Assembly: GCA_045627805.1 (NCBI GenBank)
Contig: JAZQOJ010000199.1
Span: 1 to 20,399 of the forward strand
Direction: 5' to 3'
DNA: 20,399 bases
DNA from: UBA1756 sp045627805
GTDB taxonomy: Bacteria; Bacteroidota; Bacteroidia; Bacteroidales; WCHB1-69
Below, piece by piece: positions 6,044 through 12,290 of this stretch. Position numbers and translations under genes: made by a program. The notes under the pieces were generated by a model, which saw nothing but the letters and a program-made list of their open reading frames with translations, searched no databases and had not been told where the DNA came from. The number at the start of each line of letters is the position of its first letter. Positions within the stretch are counted from its first letter, which is position 1.

Positions 6044-7798
6044 CTATTTCAGAACCCAGGCCGCTTTAATGTTGTTGCTTGAGATGAATTGTTGTGCCTC
6101 CTCTTCGCTGTTGAACACGCCGAGACAAACGCGCAGGTTGCTCCCCGCTTGCATTACGATGGTCGGTTGGTAGCGCTTGAAACCGTGTTGCCGAACGTGT
6201 GCCTCGCAGCTGGCTGTGTTGGAGAAACTGCCGTGAACCACATAGAATTTCCCGCTTTCAAAACTGATTTTCTGCAAGTTTGACGCGGCTGGTTGGGACG
6301 CGGGAACCACGACTGGTGCGGCGGGCTCCACAATGGCTGGCGTTTCCGGAATGACTTCATCGGGAAGCGCTTCTTCGGCTATCGTGTCGGTGATTTCTTC
6401 AATCGGCTCAATGGGCTCAAGCGCTTGTTCCGCCAGTGTGTCAGTGACTTGAACCGTGCTGTCGGCACCGTTCACCATTGTCACTACCTTCTCTTTGACT
6501 GTCTTGTAGTAATCCACGATTTTGTCGCGGAAATAATAGCCCGCACCGCCAATGCAGCACAGGATGAGAATGATCAGGATCCACTCACCGATTTTCTTGC
6601 CTTTGCCGTTCTTATTGTCGTCACTTTCGTCTTCTGCGGACGCTTCGTTTTCCCTATTCTCTTCTTCTTCCTCAATGGGCTCCATTGCGATGGGTTCGGG
6701 CTCGACGACGGGTTCGGGCACAACGATGGGCTCCGGCTCCACGACGGGTTCGGGCTCCACGGCGGGTTCCGGCTCGACGACGGGTTCCGGCTCAACGATG
6801 GGCTCGGGCTCCACAACGGGTTCGGGCTCCACAACGGGCTCCGGCTCCACGACGGGCTCCGGCACCACAATGGGTTCGGGCTCGACAACGGGTTCTGGCA
6901 CAACAACGGGTTCCGGCACAACAACGGGCTCGGACTCCACGACGGGTTCTGGCTCCACAACGGGCTCTGGCTCGACGATGGGCTCCGGCTCGACAACGGG
7001 TTCGGGCTCAACGACGGGTTCCGGCACAACGATGGGCTCGGGCTCGACAACGGGCTCGGGCACCACAATGGGTTCGGGCTCGACAACGGGTTCGGGCTCG
7101 ACAACGGGCTCCGGCACAACGATGGGCTCCGGCTCGACGACGGATTCGGGCTCGACGACGGGTTCTGGCACAACAACGGGTTCCGGCTCCACAACGGGTT
7201 CGGGCTCGACAACGGGTTCTGGCTCAATGATGGGCACCGGCTCCACAACGGGCACCGGATCCACAACGGGCTCTGGCACAACGATGGGCTCCGGCACAAC
7301 GATGGGCCCCGGCTCGACGACGGGTTCCGGCTCGACGACGGGTTCGGGCTCGACAACGGGTTCCGGCACAACAACAGGTTCGCTCGTTGCGGCGGTGAAT
7401 CCCGATAGTGCGACGGGCTCCATACCTTCGTATTCGCTGTTGAGTTCCTGTATGTCATCGCCTTTCAGGGTCAGCGCTCCTTTCTTGACGCTGAAAGTGC
7501 CGAGATGGTCGATGTGTACGCTTTTCTTTTCTTTAATTTCCGCGAGCAGTTCCTCCACCCATTGCCGGATGGCGTTGTCGGCATTGATGATGAGCATCTG
7601 CTCGTTCTGTGATACGTTAAGGATGAAGGCGTAGCCGCTACCTTCTGCCTGGTTGTCCAGTTCTACGGTGTAGTGCGGCGGAATCACCATTCCTCTTTTG
7701 ATTTCAGCAGGATGAAACACCTTGCTGAAGAGCCCGACTTCGTTGATGTAAACAGAGCCTTCGGACTCTAATGCGGAAATTAAATTTCTGACTATCAT
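6044..7798 (-). CDS. HU(CCDC81-like)-repeat-TM-SPOR protein
   Basis: This 584-residue protein has four parts. Residues 1-133 match the paired bacterial HU-CCDC81 domains, with conserved phrases SVYINEVGLFSKVFHPAEIKRG and HIDHLGTFSVKKGAL. Residues about 140-374 are a hexapeptide repeat of the type VVEPEP (roughly 39 copies). An acidic/basic stretch (EEEEENRENE, then KNGKGKK) leads to one membrane helix (EWILIILILCCIGGAGYYF, 405-423). After an acidic linker comes a C-terminal SPOR domain (about 514-584, FYVVHGSFSN ... WVLK). Charges before the helix place the HU and repeat parts in the cytoplasm and SPOR in the periplasm, where SPOR domains bind peptidoglycan stripped of stem peptides at division sites. 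A nucleoid-to-septum link is inferred, not shown. The start is 10 bases after the kdsB stop. Confidence 0.88.
   Translation of the reverse strand: MIVRNLISALESEGSVYINEVGLFSKVFHPAEIKRGMVIPPHYTVELDNQAEGSGYAFILNVSQNEQMLIINADNAIRQWVEELLAEIKEKKSVHIDHLGTFSVKKGALTLKGDDIQELNSEYEGMEPVALSGFTAATSEPVVVPEPVVEPEPVVEPEPVVEPGPIVVPEPIVVPEPVVDPVPVVEPVPIIEPEPVVEPEPVVEPEPVVVPEPVVEPESVVEPEPIVVPEPVVEPEPVVEPEPIVVPEPVVEPEPIVVPEPVVEPEPVVEPEPIVEPEPVVEPEPVVESEPVVVPEPVVVPEPVVEPEPIVVPEPVVEPEPVVEPEPVVEPEPIVEPEPVVEPEPAVEPEPVVEPEPIVVPEPVVEPEPIAMEPIEEEEENRENEASAEDESDDNKNGKGKKIGEWILIILILCCIGGAGYYFRDKIVDYYKTVKEKVVTMVNGADSTVQVTDTLAEQALEPIEPIEEITDTIAEEALPDEVIPETPAIVEPAAPVVVPASQPAASNLQKISFESGKFYVVHGSFSNTASCEAHVRQHGFKRYQPTIVMQAGSNLRVCLGVFNSEEEAQQFISSNNIKAAWVLK
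6677..7381 (-). repeat. 18-bp coding repeat (Val/Pro/Glu hexapeptides)
   Basis: About 705 bases inside the HU-SPOR gene consist of about 39 copies of an 18-bp unit coding for variants of VVEPEP, with IV for VV and VP for EP as common substitutions. The copies are close to each other at DNA level. No stop codon interrupts several other frames on either strand, so long but unreal reading frames arise here. Such arrays readily change copy number by recombination. Confidence 0.92.
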
Positions 7799-7808
7799 AG
7801 TTTTATGA

Positions 7809-8537
7809 TTAAAAATCGGTAACTTGTTCGGCTCGGATCAAGTCTTCCGGGGTGTCGATGGCGACGCTTTCGTACTCGCAGGGCGCCACGAAAATGTCGT
7901 GGTCGTTTTCCAGCCAGCGGAGTTGCTCAAGCTTTTCTGCGTTTTCCAGAGGCGAGACGGGAAGTTTCACGAGTTCGCGCAGCACCTTGAACCGGTATGC
8001 GTAAATGCCGATGTGCTTGAAGTGAACGGCTTCGATTTCTTGGTTGCGATAGTAGGGGATGGGGGAGCGGCTGAATGTGAGCGCTTTGCCCGAGCGGGTC
8101 CGTGTGACTTTCACCAGGTTGGGATTGGCGGGATCCTCGTCGCTGCGGAACTCCTTGCACAGCGTGGCAATGTTGACGTTGGGCTGCTGGAACTGAGCTA
8201 CGAGTTGGTTGATGGCCTCTTTGCGGATGAACGGCTCGTCGCCCTGGATGTTGACGATGATGTCGTTGTCGTTGGCGTGAAGGATTGCGGCCACTTCGGC
8301 GCACCTTTCGGTCCCCGACTGGTGGTGCGGGGATGTCATCACCACTTCTCCACCGAAGCCGAGTACGGCTTGCCGGATGCGCTCGTCATCAGTGGCGACC
8401 ACGATTTTCTGCAGGTCGGCTTGCTTGGCGCGCTCATATACCCATTGAATCATCGGCTTCCCGTGGATGAGCGCCAGCGGCTTTCCCGGAAACCGGGTGG
8501 ATGCGTAACGTGCGGGAATGACTCCGATAAACGCCAT
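7809..8537 (-). CDS. kdsB: CMP-KDO synthetase (3-deoxy-manno-octulosonate cytidylyltransferase)
   Basis: This 242-residue cytoplasmic enzyme activates KDO with CTP to CMP-KDO for the inner core of lipopolysaccharide. Family signatures are clear: the nucleotide-binding loop IPARYASTRFPGKPL (residues 7-21), HQSGTERCAE (72-81), NIQGDEPFI (96-104), KHIGIYAYR (174-182), EKLEQLRWLE (201-210) and DTPEDL (228-233). Length is normal. The ATG is 2 bases after the stop of the deoxynucleoside kinase gene, and the HU-SPOR gene starts 10 bases after its stop, so it sits in the middle of an operon. Its presence indicates a KDO-containing outer membrane. Confidence 0.95.
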   Translation of the reverse strand: MAFIGVIPARYASTRFPGKPLALIHGKPMIQWVYERAKQADLQKIVVATDDERIRQAVLGFGGEVVMTSPHHQSGTERCAEVAAILHANDNDIIVNIQGDEPFIRKEAINQLVAQFQQPNVNIATLCKEFRSDEDPANPNLVKVTRTRSGKALTFSRSPIPYYRNQEIEAVHFKHIGIYAYRFKVLRELVKLPVSPLENAEKLEQLRWLENDHDIFVAPCEYESVAIDTPEDLIRAEQVTDF

Positions 8538-8539
8538 AC

Positions 8540-9166
8540 TTAGAACTTTTGGTCAAACAGTCCGTTCAGTTCGCCATCAATCATATTGAGGATGGTGCCG
8601 AAGTCTTCAGCGCGCTCGCCGAACTTGATCTTGTTGACGTCCACAATCAGCAGCTTGCCGTTCTTGTAGCCCGAAATCCAGTTCTCGTAACGTTCGTTGA
8701 GGTGCTTCAGGTAGTCGAGGCGGATGGTTTTCTCGTACTCGCGGCCGCGCTTCTCAATCTGCGACACCAGCGTTGACGTGTCGGCGCGCAGGTAGATGAG
8801 CAGGTCGGGCGCCTGAAGGAACTGCGACATCAGCTCGAACAGCGATGCGTAGTTCTCAAAGTCGCGGGTGGCCATCAGCTGCATATCGTGCAGGTTCGGT
8901 GCGAAAATGTATGCGTCCTCGTAAATGGTTCTGTCCTGGATGATGGTCTTGTTGCTCTTCCGAATGTCAATGACCTGACGGAATCGGTTGTTCAAAAAGT
9001 AAACCTGCAAGTTGAAACTCCAACGTTGCATATCCTCGTAATAACTCGCCAAGTATGGGTTGTTGTCCACACTCTCGTACATCGGTTCCCAACCGTAATG
9101 TTTTGCTAACATTGTCGTTAGGGTTGTTTTCCCCGAACCAATGTTTCCCGCTACTGCTATGTGCAT
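8540..9166 (-). CDS. Deoxynucleoside kinase family protein
   Basis: This 208-residue P-loop kinase belongs to the deoxynucleoside kinase family (dGK/dAK type), which salvages deoxynucleosides by 5'-phosphorylation. It shows the P-loop GNIGSGKTT (residues 7-15), the substrate-site stretch YESVDNNPYL (30-39), the DR motif in QDRTIYEDAYIF (77-88) and a LID-type arginine motif EKRGREYEKT. The preferred base cannot be deduced from the sequence. It is the first gene of the operon leading to kdsB, the HU-SPOR gene and the methyltransferase gene. A -7 element lies about 35 bases upstream and a terminator hairpin of the preceding operon lies just beyond it. Confidence 0.9.
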   Translation of the reverse strand: MHIAVAGNIGSGKTTLTTMLAKHYGWEPMYESVDNNPYLASYYEDMQRWSFNLQVYFLNNRFRQVIDIRKSNKTIIQDRTIYEDAYIFAPNLHDMQLMATRDFENYASLFELMSQFLQAPDLLIYLRADTSTLVSQIEKRGREYEKTIRLDYLKHLNERYENWISGYKNGKLLIVDVNKIKFGERAEDFGTILNMIDGELNGLFDQKF

Positions 9167-9199
9167 AATATTTATGATTTTTGGTGTTTAAAAAGTTTA

Positions 9200-9207
9200 C
9201 AAAAATA
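9200..9207 (-). promoter_or_regulatory. Candidate -7 element for the kinase-kdsB-SPOR-rlmB operon
   Basis: The minus strand reads TATTTTTG, an exact TAnnTTTG match, 33 bases before the kinase start codon. A TTG that could act as the -33 element lies 22 bases further upstream at 9230-9232, slightly beyond the usual spacing and inside the edge of the terminator stem. Confidence 0.5.
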
Positions 9208-9229
9208 CAAAGTTTTCTGTAAATAAAAA

Positions 9230-9269
9230 CAATAGTTTGTATTTTGTTGACAACTAATACAAACTATTG
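9230..9269 (-). terminator. Terminator hairpin with 14-bp perfect outer stem
   Basis: CAATAGTTTGTATT at 9230-9243 is perfectly complementary to AATACAAACTATTG at 9256-9269. The 12-base interior contains a further GTTG/CAAC pair, so the stem can reach about 18 bp. Read on the minus strand it is followed by TTTTTATTT, which fits a factor-independent terminator for the GntR/ABC operon ending at 9315. There is no T-tract in the other direction. The dyad also borders the promoter of the next operon. Confidence 0.7.
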
Positions 9270-9314
9270 AATTTGAATAAATTAATTGATTAAAACGCTC
9301 TTGACGCGCTTGTC

Positions 9315-9437
9315 TTACCACCACGAAAGGATGCCTCCGGGAAGTGTCATATTCTCGAATAAAACGATGAGTAAGAGACTAAAAATCAGCCCGCAAATGG
9401 CTACTATGAGGAGGATTTTATTTGTTAACTTTTTCAT
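9315..9437 (-). CDS. 40-residue single-helix membrane peptide
   Basis: ATG at 9437 opens a 40-codon frame ending in TAA at 9315-9317. The product starts MKKLTNK, has one strongly hydrophobic helix (ILLIVAICGLIFSLLLIVLF, about residues 8-27) and ends in ENMTLPGGILSWW. A basic N-terminus with a Trp-Trp end suggests a small inner-membrane protein with N-terminus inside. It begins 6 bases after the GntR gene stop and is followed by the strong terminator at 9230-9269, so it fits as the last gene of the ABC operon. I know no family for it. It could serve as an accessory subunit of the ABC permease, but that is conjecture from position. Confidence 0.6.
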   Translation of the reverse strand: MKKLTNKILLIVAICGLIFSLLLIVLFENMTLPGGILSWW

Positions 9438-9443
9438 AATCGT

Positions 9444-9803
9444 TTATTTATTAATGTCTTGTTCAAATTGGATGATTTCGCTCATACGGATGCCTAAAAG
9501 CCGCATTTTTTTCAGAAAGCGGGGCAGCTCTTCCTGAATGAACTTTTCGCGTTGCTCATTCCGGATGATTTCCGCTGCGTTTTCGGAAACAAAGAAACCA
9601 ACGCCGCGCTTGTTCTGCAATATCTCTTTGTCTGACAATTCGTTGTATGATCGCATTACCGTGTTGGGGTTCACTTCCAGGGCGGCCGCCATCTCCCTTA
9701 CCGATACGATTCGCTCGCCTGCGGGAAGCTTCCCGTTCAATATCTGTTCGCAAATGTGCTCCGTGATCTGGAGGTAGATCGCTTTTTCTTCTCTGAAATC
9801 CAT
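9444..9803 (-). CDS. GntR-family regulator, YtrA-like
   Basis: This 119-residue regulator has an N-terminal GntR winged helix-turn-helix (about residues 8-76: YLQITEHICEQILNGKLPAG, SVREMAAALEVNPNTVMRSY, and wing GVGFFV). Only about 43 residues follow, rich in helix (EELPRFLKKMRLLGI). A short C-terminal part without a ligand-binding UTRA or FadR fold is the mark of the YtrA subfamily, whose members usually repress the ABC transporter operon they belong to. Its ATG lies one base after the permease stop. The palindrome at 11547-11564 in front of the operon is the natural operator candidate. The inducer is unknown. Confidence 0.88.
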   Translation of the reverse strand: MDFREEKAIYLQITEHICEQILNGKLPAGERIVSVREMAAALEVNPNTVMRSYNELSDKEILQNKRGVGFFVSENAAEIIRNEQREKFIQEELPRFLKKMRLLGIRMSEIIQFEQDINK

Positions 9804-9804
9804 A

Positions 9805-10557
9805 CTACGCCTCCGTTTCTCTTAATCGTAAATAGGTCATAAACCAGCAGAACAGAATCACCGCGGCATTTATACTGATGAAAATGGCGCACGATGCCCC
9901 TTTCGAAAGCTCCAATATTTCATATTCTCCCCTGGGCTCGTAATGGTCCAGAATCAGGATGCTCTCAATGATCCAAACAATGGCCGTCAATAAACCGTAT
10001 CCCATAAGTGCCAGCGGCGTCTTGAGAATGGCTAACTTCTTGAAATACACCGAGCCGAACAGCGCAATGGATTGGAAAAGAGCAGTGAAAAGCAGACCCC
10101 ATCCGCAGTCCTTGAACGAGGGCGTGGCCACCCAGAATTTCGTTGACGGATGGAACGGGAACTCTATGCACAGCCAGTGCAGAATCTGCCCCAGGTATGC
10201 GCCCACCATTGCGCCCACCATCAGTATCAGAAGCGTGTAAACTTGCATATACACGATTTGTACCACCGTCTTCTCCAGCGTGCTCGCCGGCAATGTCAGG
10301 TACGAAATGCCCGACGCCTGCGCCGACAACTTCTTGAATGTGCTGAATGTCGCGACAATCGCCACCAGCGCGAGCGGAAAGTTCACCATCTCGTAGGGGC
10401 TCTCCCAGTACTGGTAACGTTGGTAAAAGCCAGTGAAGCCAATGAAGCACATAATCGCCGCCATTACGAGTACAAGGCGTATGTCCTTGTGCTTGTTTGA
10501 TTGAATCGTCCCTTTCAGCAAGGTCCCGAATCTTTTTGTTGAAAATATCTCGTTCAT
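9805..10557 (-). CDS. ABC transporter permease subunit, six helices
   Basis: This 250-residue integral membrane protein has about six hydrophobic segments, among them VLVMAAIMCFIGFTGFY, FPLALVAIVATF, IVYMQVYTLLILMVGAMVGAYL, LLFTALFQSIALFGSVYF, ALMGYGLLTAIVWIIESILIL and CAIFISINAAVILFCWFM. It has no enzymatic motif. Together with the ATPase at 10671-11513 and the YtrA-like regulator it forms the usual ABC-2-like export module. The substrate is not apparent. In other bacteria such modules respond to cell-envelope stress or peptide antibiotics, but nothing here proves that. The stop TAG is one base from the regulator's start. Confidence 0.82.
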   Translation of the reverse strand: MNEIFSTKRFGTLLKGTIQSNKHKDIRLVLVMAAIMCFIGFTGFYQRYQYWESPYEMVNFPLALVAIVATFSTFKKLSAQASGISYLTLPASTLEKTVVQIVYMQVYTLLILMVGAMVGAYLGQILHWLCIEFPFHPSTKFWVATPSFKDCGWGLLFTALFQSIALFGSVYFKKLAILKTPLALMGYGLLTAIVWIIESILILDHYEPRGEYEILELSKGASCAIFISINAAVILFCWFMTYLRLRETEA

Positions 10558-10592
10558 CTTGTTTCGTTTTGTTGGTTATTAAACAATCTCTT

Positions 10593-10658
10593 TTATTTGA
10601 AAAACACACACAGGAAGCTGAACAGCAGTGTGACAAATGCTACTACTATGTTGAACAT
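10593..10658 (-). CDS. Possible 21-residue hydrophobic micro-protein
   Basis: Between the ATPase and permease genes, ATG at 10658 opens a 21-codon frame ending in TAA at 10593-10595. The product is almost entirely a single hydrophobic stretch (MFNIVVAFVTLLFSFLCVFF, then a final Lys). The purine-rich AGAAG lies 4-8 bases before the ATG. It starts 12 bases after the ATPase stop and ends 35 bases before the permease ATG. The gap would otherwise be an unusually long 113 bases in an operon whose other genes are tightly packed. It is too short for composition to prove coding. Confidence 0.4.
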   Translation of the reverse strand: MFNIVVAFVTLLFSFLCVFFK

Positions 10659-10670
10659 ATCTTCTGCGAT

Positions 10671-11513
10671 TTAAATTTCTGCGAAAAGTTGCTTCATCGT
10701 GCCGCGGTTCGACAAAACACCGTTGAAGAACAGCTCGATGTCGAGTTTGCTCGGCTCGCCCGACTTGTTCCTTGAAATCGTGTAGATGCCGCGCAGCGTG
10801 TCTTCCGAATAGATGCAGTCGGGCACTTCGTCAAGACTCTCCACCGCCTTGAATAGCAGCTTCTCCGTGATTTCGTCAATGGTCGCGTTCACAATGATTT
10901 CCCCGCCGTCGAGCACGAGTATCGTGTCAATCAAGCTGTGCAGGTCGCGCACCTGGTGCGTCGAAATGAGGAACATTCGCTCTTCGTCGGCCGCCATCGC
11001 CATCACCTTGCGGAAGGTGCTCTTCGACGGAATGTCGAGACCGTTCGTCGGCTCGTCCATCATCAAAATCTTGACGTTGGTCGCTAACGCAAAGGAAATC
11101 AGCACTTTCTTCTTCTGCCCGTGCGACATCTTCGACACCTTCTGCTTCTTGTCAGTAATCTCGAATTCCTTGAGATACGTCTCCATCTGCTCATTGCTGA
11201 ACTTGGGGTAGAAAACCGAATAGCAGTTCGTGAATTCCTCCACGCTCAGGTCGGGTGCCCACATCTCCTCGCCAAGATAGTAAAGGTCCTGCAACATCGA
11301 CGGGTGCCGCCATTGCGACGGCTCGCCCAGCACTGTTGAAGTGCCGCTCTGCGCAAAACGCAGTCCGCTCATAATTTTCATTAATGTGGTCTTTCCGGCT
11401 CCGTTCTTGCCCAGCAGCCCGTAGATGCGCCCGCCTTGCAGCTCCAGACTGAGCCCGTCGAACAGTTGCTGCCCTTTTCGGTAGCCAAATCTCACGTCTT
11501 TCAATTCTATCAT
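10671..11513 (-). CDS. ABC transporter ATP-binding protein
   Basis: This 280-residue cytoplasmic ATPase carries Walker A GKNGAGKT (residues 35-42), signature MSHGQKKK (129-136), Walker B KILMMDEPTNGLD (148-160) and the switch histidine in STHQ (His186). The Q-loop position reads YYLGEE, with Glu in place of Gln, as often seen in YtrB-like and other ABC-2 ATPases. About 70 residues after the H-loop form a C-terminal extension. It pairs with the permease at 9805-10557 and is the first gene of the operon, preceded by a well-spaced Bacteroidota promoter and an operator palindrome. The substrate is unknown. Confidence 0.92.
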   Translation of the reverse strand: MIELKDVRFGYRKGQQLFDGLSLELQGGRIYGLLGKNGAGKTTLMKIMSGLRFAQSGTSTVLGEPSQWRHPSMLQDLYYLGEEMWAPDLSVEEFTNCYSVFYPKFSNEQMETYLKEFEITDKKQKVSKMSHGQKKKVLISFALATNVKILMMDEPTNGLDIPSKSTFRKVMAMAADEERMFLISTHQVRDLHSLIDTILVLDGGEIIVNATIDEITEKLLFKAVESLDEVPDCIYSEDTLRGIYTISRNKSGEPSKLDIELFFNGVLSNRGTMKQLFAEI

Positions 11514-11546
11514 AATGCTAATGTTTAAGTGTGTTTGTTTGTTAGT

Positions 11547-11564
11547 GTATTAGTGTACTAATAC
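11547..11564 (-). promoter_or_regulatory. Operator palindrome, probable GntR/YtrA site
   Basis: GTATTAGT and ACTAATAC form a perfect 8-bp inverted repeat around a GT centre. It lies 5 bases downstream of the -7 element, so it covers the expected transcription start, and 33 bases before the ATPase ATG. The GT...AC ends fit the general form of GntR-family operators. A repressor bound here would block initiation. Confidence 0.6.
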
Positions 11565-11569
11565 AGACG

Positions 11570-11599
11570 CAAAAATACTATCTTTCTTTATTTTCACAA
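11570..11599 (-). promoter_or_regulatory. Bacteroidota-type promoter of the ABC/GntR operon
   Basis: On the minus strand a TTG (11597-11599) is followed after exactly 19 bases by TATTTTTG (11570-11577). This matches the Bacteroidota primary sigma factor consensus of a -33 TTG element and a -7 TAnnTTTG element. Transcription should start near 11563, inside the palindrome. Confidence 0.65.
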
Positions 11600-11708
11600 T
11601 GGTTTTAATAAAAAATTATTTGTCAATGAATCAGTAATTTATGAACGAATTTTAAATGATTGAACTAAAAAAACACAGTTTTTTGGGAGCAAAATGGAAA
11701 AATTGGGG

Positions 11709-11716
11709 TAATTTTG
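11709..11716 (+). promoter_or_regulatory. Candidate -7 element for the riboflavin kinase gene
   Basis: TAATTTTG matches TAnnTTTG and ends 17 bases before the ATG at 11734, so the leader would be about 10 bases. A TTG upstream is 23 bases away, longer than usual. The 220 bases between the ABC operon and this gene hold these divergent promoters and no gene. Confidence 0.45.
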
Positions 11717-11733
11717 CATCAAAATTGTGAAAG

Positions 11734-12108
11734 ATGGAACAATGGATTGAAGGCAAGGTGATAACGGGATTGCAGAATGGCAGGCAGTGGGGCTTTCCGA
11801 CGGCCAATGTCGCTGTGAATCAGCCCGGTTTCGCAATGGAAAGTGGCGTTTATGCGGTGCGCGTGCGGGTCGTGGGGGAGACTTTCCCCGCAATGATGTA
11901 TATGGGCACTCGACCTACCCTTGCGCTGACCGAGCCGACCATCGAGATTCACATCTTCGATTTCGACCTTAATATATATGGTAAGGAAATATCGTTCCAG
12001 GTGGTTGAAAAAGTGCGCGACGAGCAGCGTTTCGATTCGGTTGAAGCGCTGATCGCCCAGCTCCACGCCGATGCTGCCGCCATCCGCGGGATTTTAAGGA
12101 ATTATTGA
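11734..12108 (+). CDS. Stand-alone riboflavin kinase
   Basis: This 124-residue protein corresponds only to the C-terminal riboflavin kinase half of bifunctional RibF, which phosphorylates riboflavin to FMN. The flavokinase motif spans residues 7-25 (GKVITGL, then GRQWGFPTAN with the PTAN metal/phosphate site), followed by YMGTRPT (56-62) and EIHIFDFD (71-78) with the catalytic-type Glu71. The N-terminal FMN adenylyltransferase domain, with its HxGH-type motif, is absent. The upstream sequence is AT-rich non-coding DNA with its own -7 element, so the gene appears complete as a single-domain kinase and not a truncated fragment. An FAD synthetase must then come from elsewhere. A degraded copy of this gene's last 43-44 bases lies at 1664-1706. 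Confidence 0.88.
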   Translation: MEQWIEGKVITGLQNGRQWGFPTANVAVNQPGFAMESGVYAVRVRVVGETFPAMMYMGTRPTLALTEPTIEIHIFDFDLNIYGKEISFQVVEKVRDEQRFDSVEALIAQLHADAAAIRGILRNY

Positions 12109-12134
12109 AAATTCAACACCTTCCAGCTCCCACC

Positions 12135-12230
12135 TCAACAATTCAACACCTCAACAATTCAACACCTCAACAATTCAACGCCTCAACGCCTCAACACCTC
12201 AACAATTCAACAATTCAACAATTCAACAAG
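12135..12230 (+). repeat. 8-bp tandem repeat, 12 units
   Basis: Twelve contiguous octamers of the forms TCAACAAT, TCAACACC and TCAACGCC (last unit TCAACAAG) follow the riboflavin kinase stop. They alternate at first (AAT, ACC, AAT, ACC) and end in runs of the same type. There is no coding potential and no spacer structure, so this is not a CRISPR array. It lies between convergent genes. Confidence 0.92.
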
Positions 12231-12252
12231 ACTTACAACTTCCCATAACTCA

Positions 12253-12290
12253 GATCACAGATCACAGTTCACAGTTCACAGATCACAGTT
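12253..12290 (+). repeat. 7-bp tandem repeat running into a stop codon
   Basis: Heptamers GATCACA and GTTCACA alternate in five full copies plus a partial one. The minus-strand oxidoreductase gene ends inside this array: its TGA stop is read from 12283-12285. The last codons of that gene (Glu-Leu-stop) are therefore part of the repeat. Confidence 0.85.

Noticed and set aside
6552..7634. Plus-strand frame coding a Gly/Ser/Thr repeat protein, silk- or adhesin-like
   Set aside because: It is the antisense reading of the 18-bp repeat in the HU-SPOR gene; the other strand has recognised domains on both sides in a single frame.
9286..9537. Plus-strand frame of 83 codons
   Set aside because: It is antisense to the 40-residue membrane peptide and the GntR gene, and crosses their junction without any recognisable domain.
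12135..12290. Possible CRISPR array
   Set aside because: Units are 7-8 bp, directly adjacent and without spacers; no cas genes are nearby.
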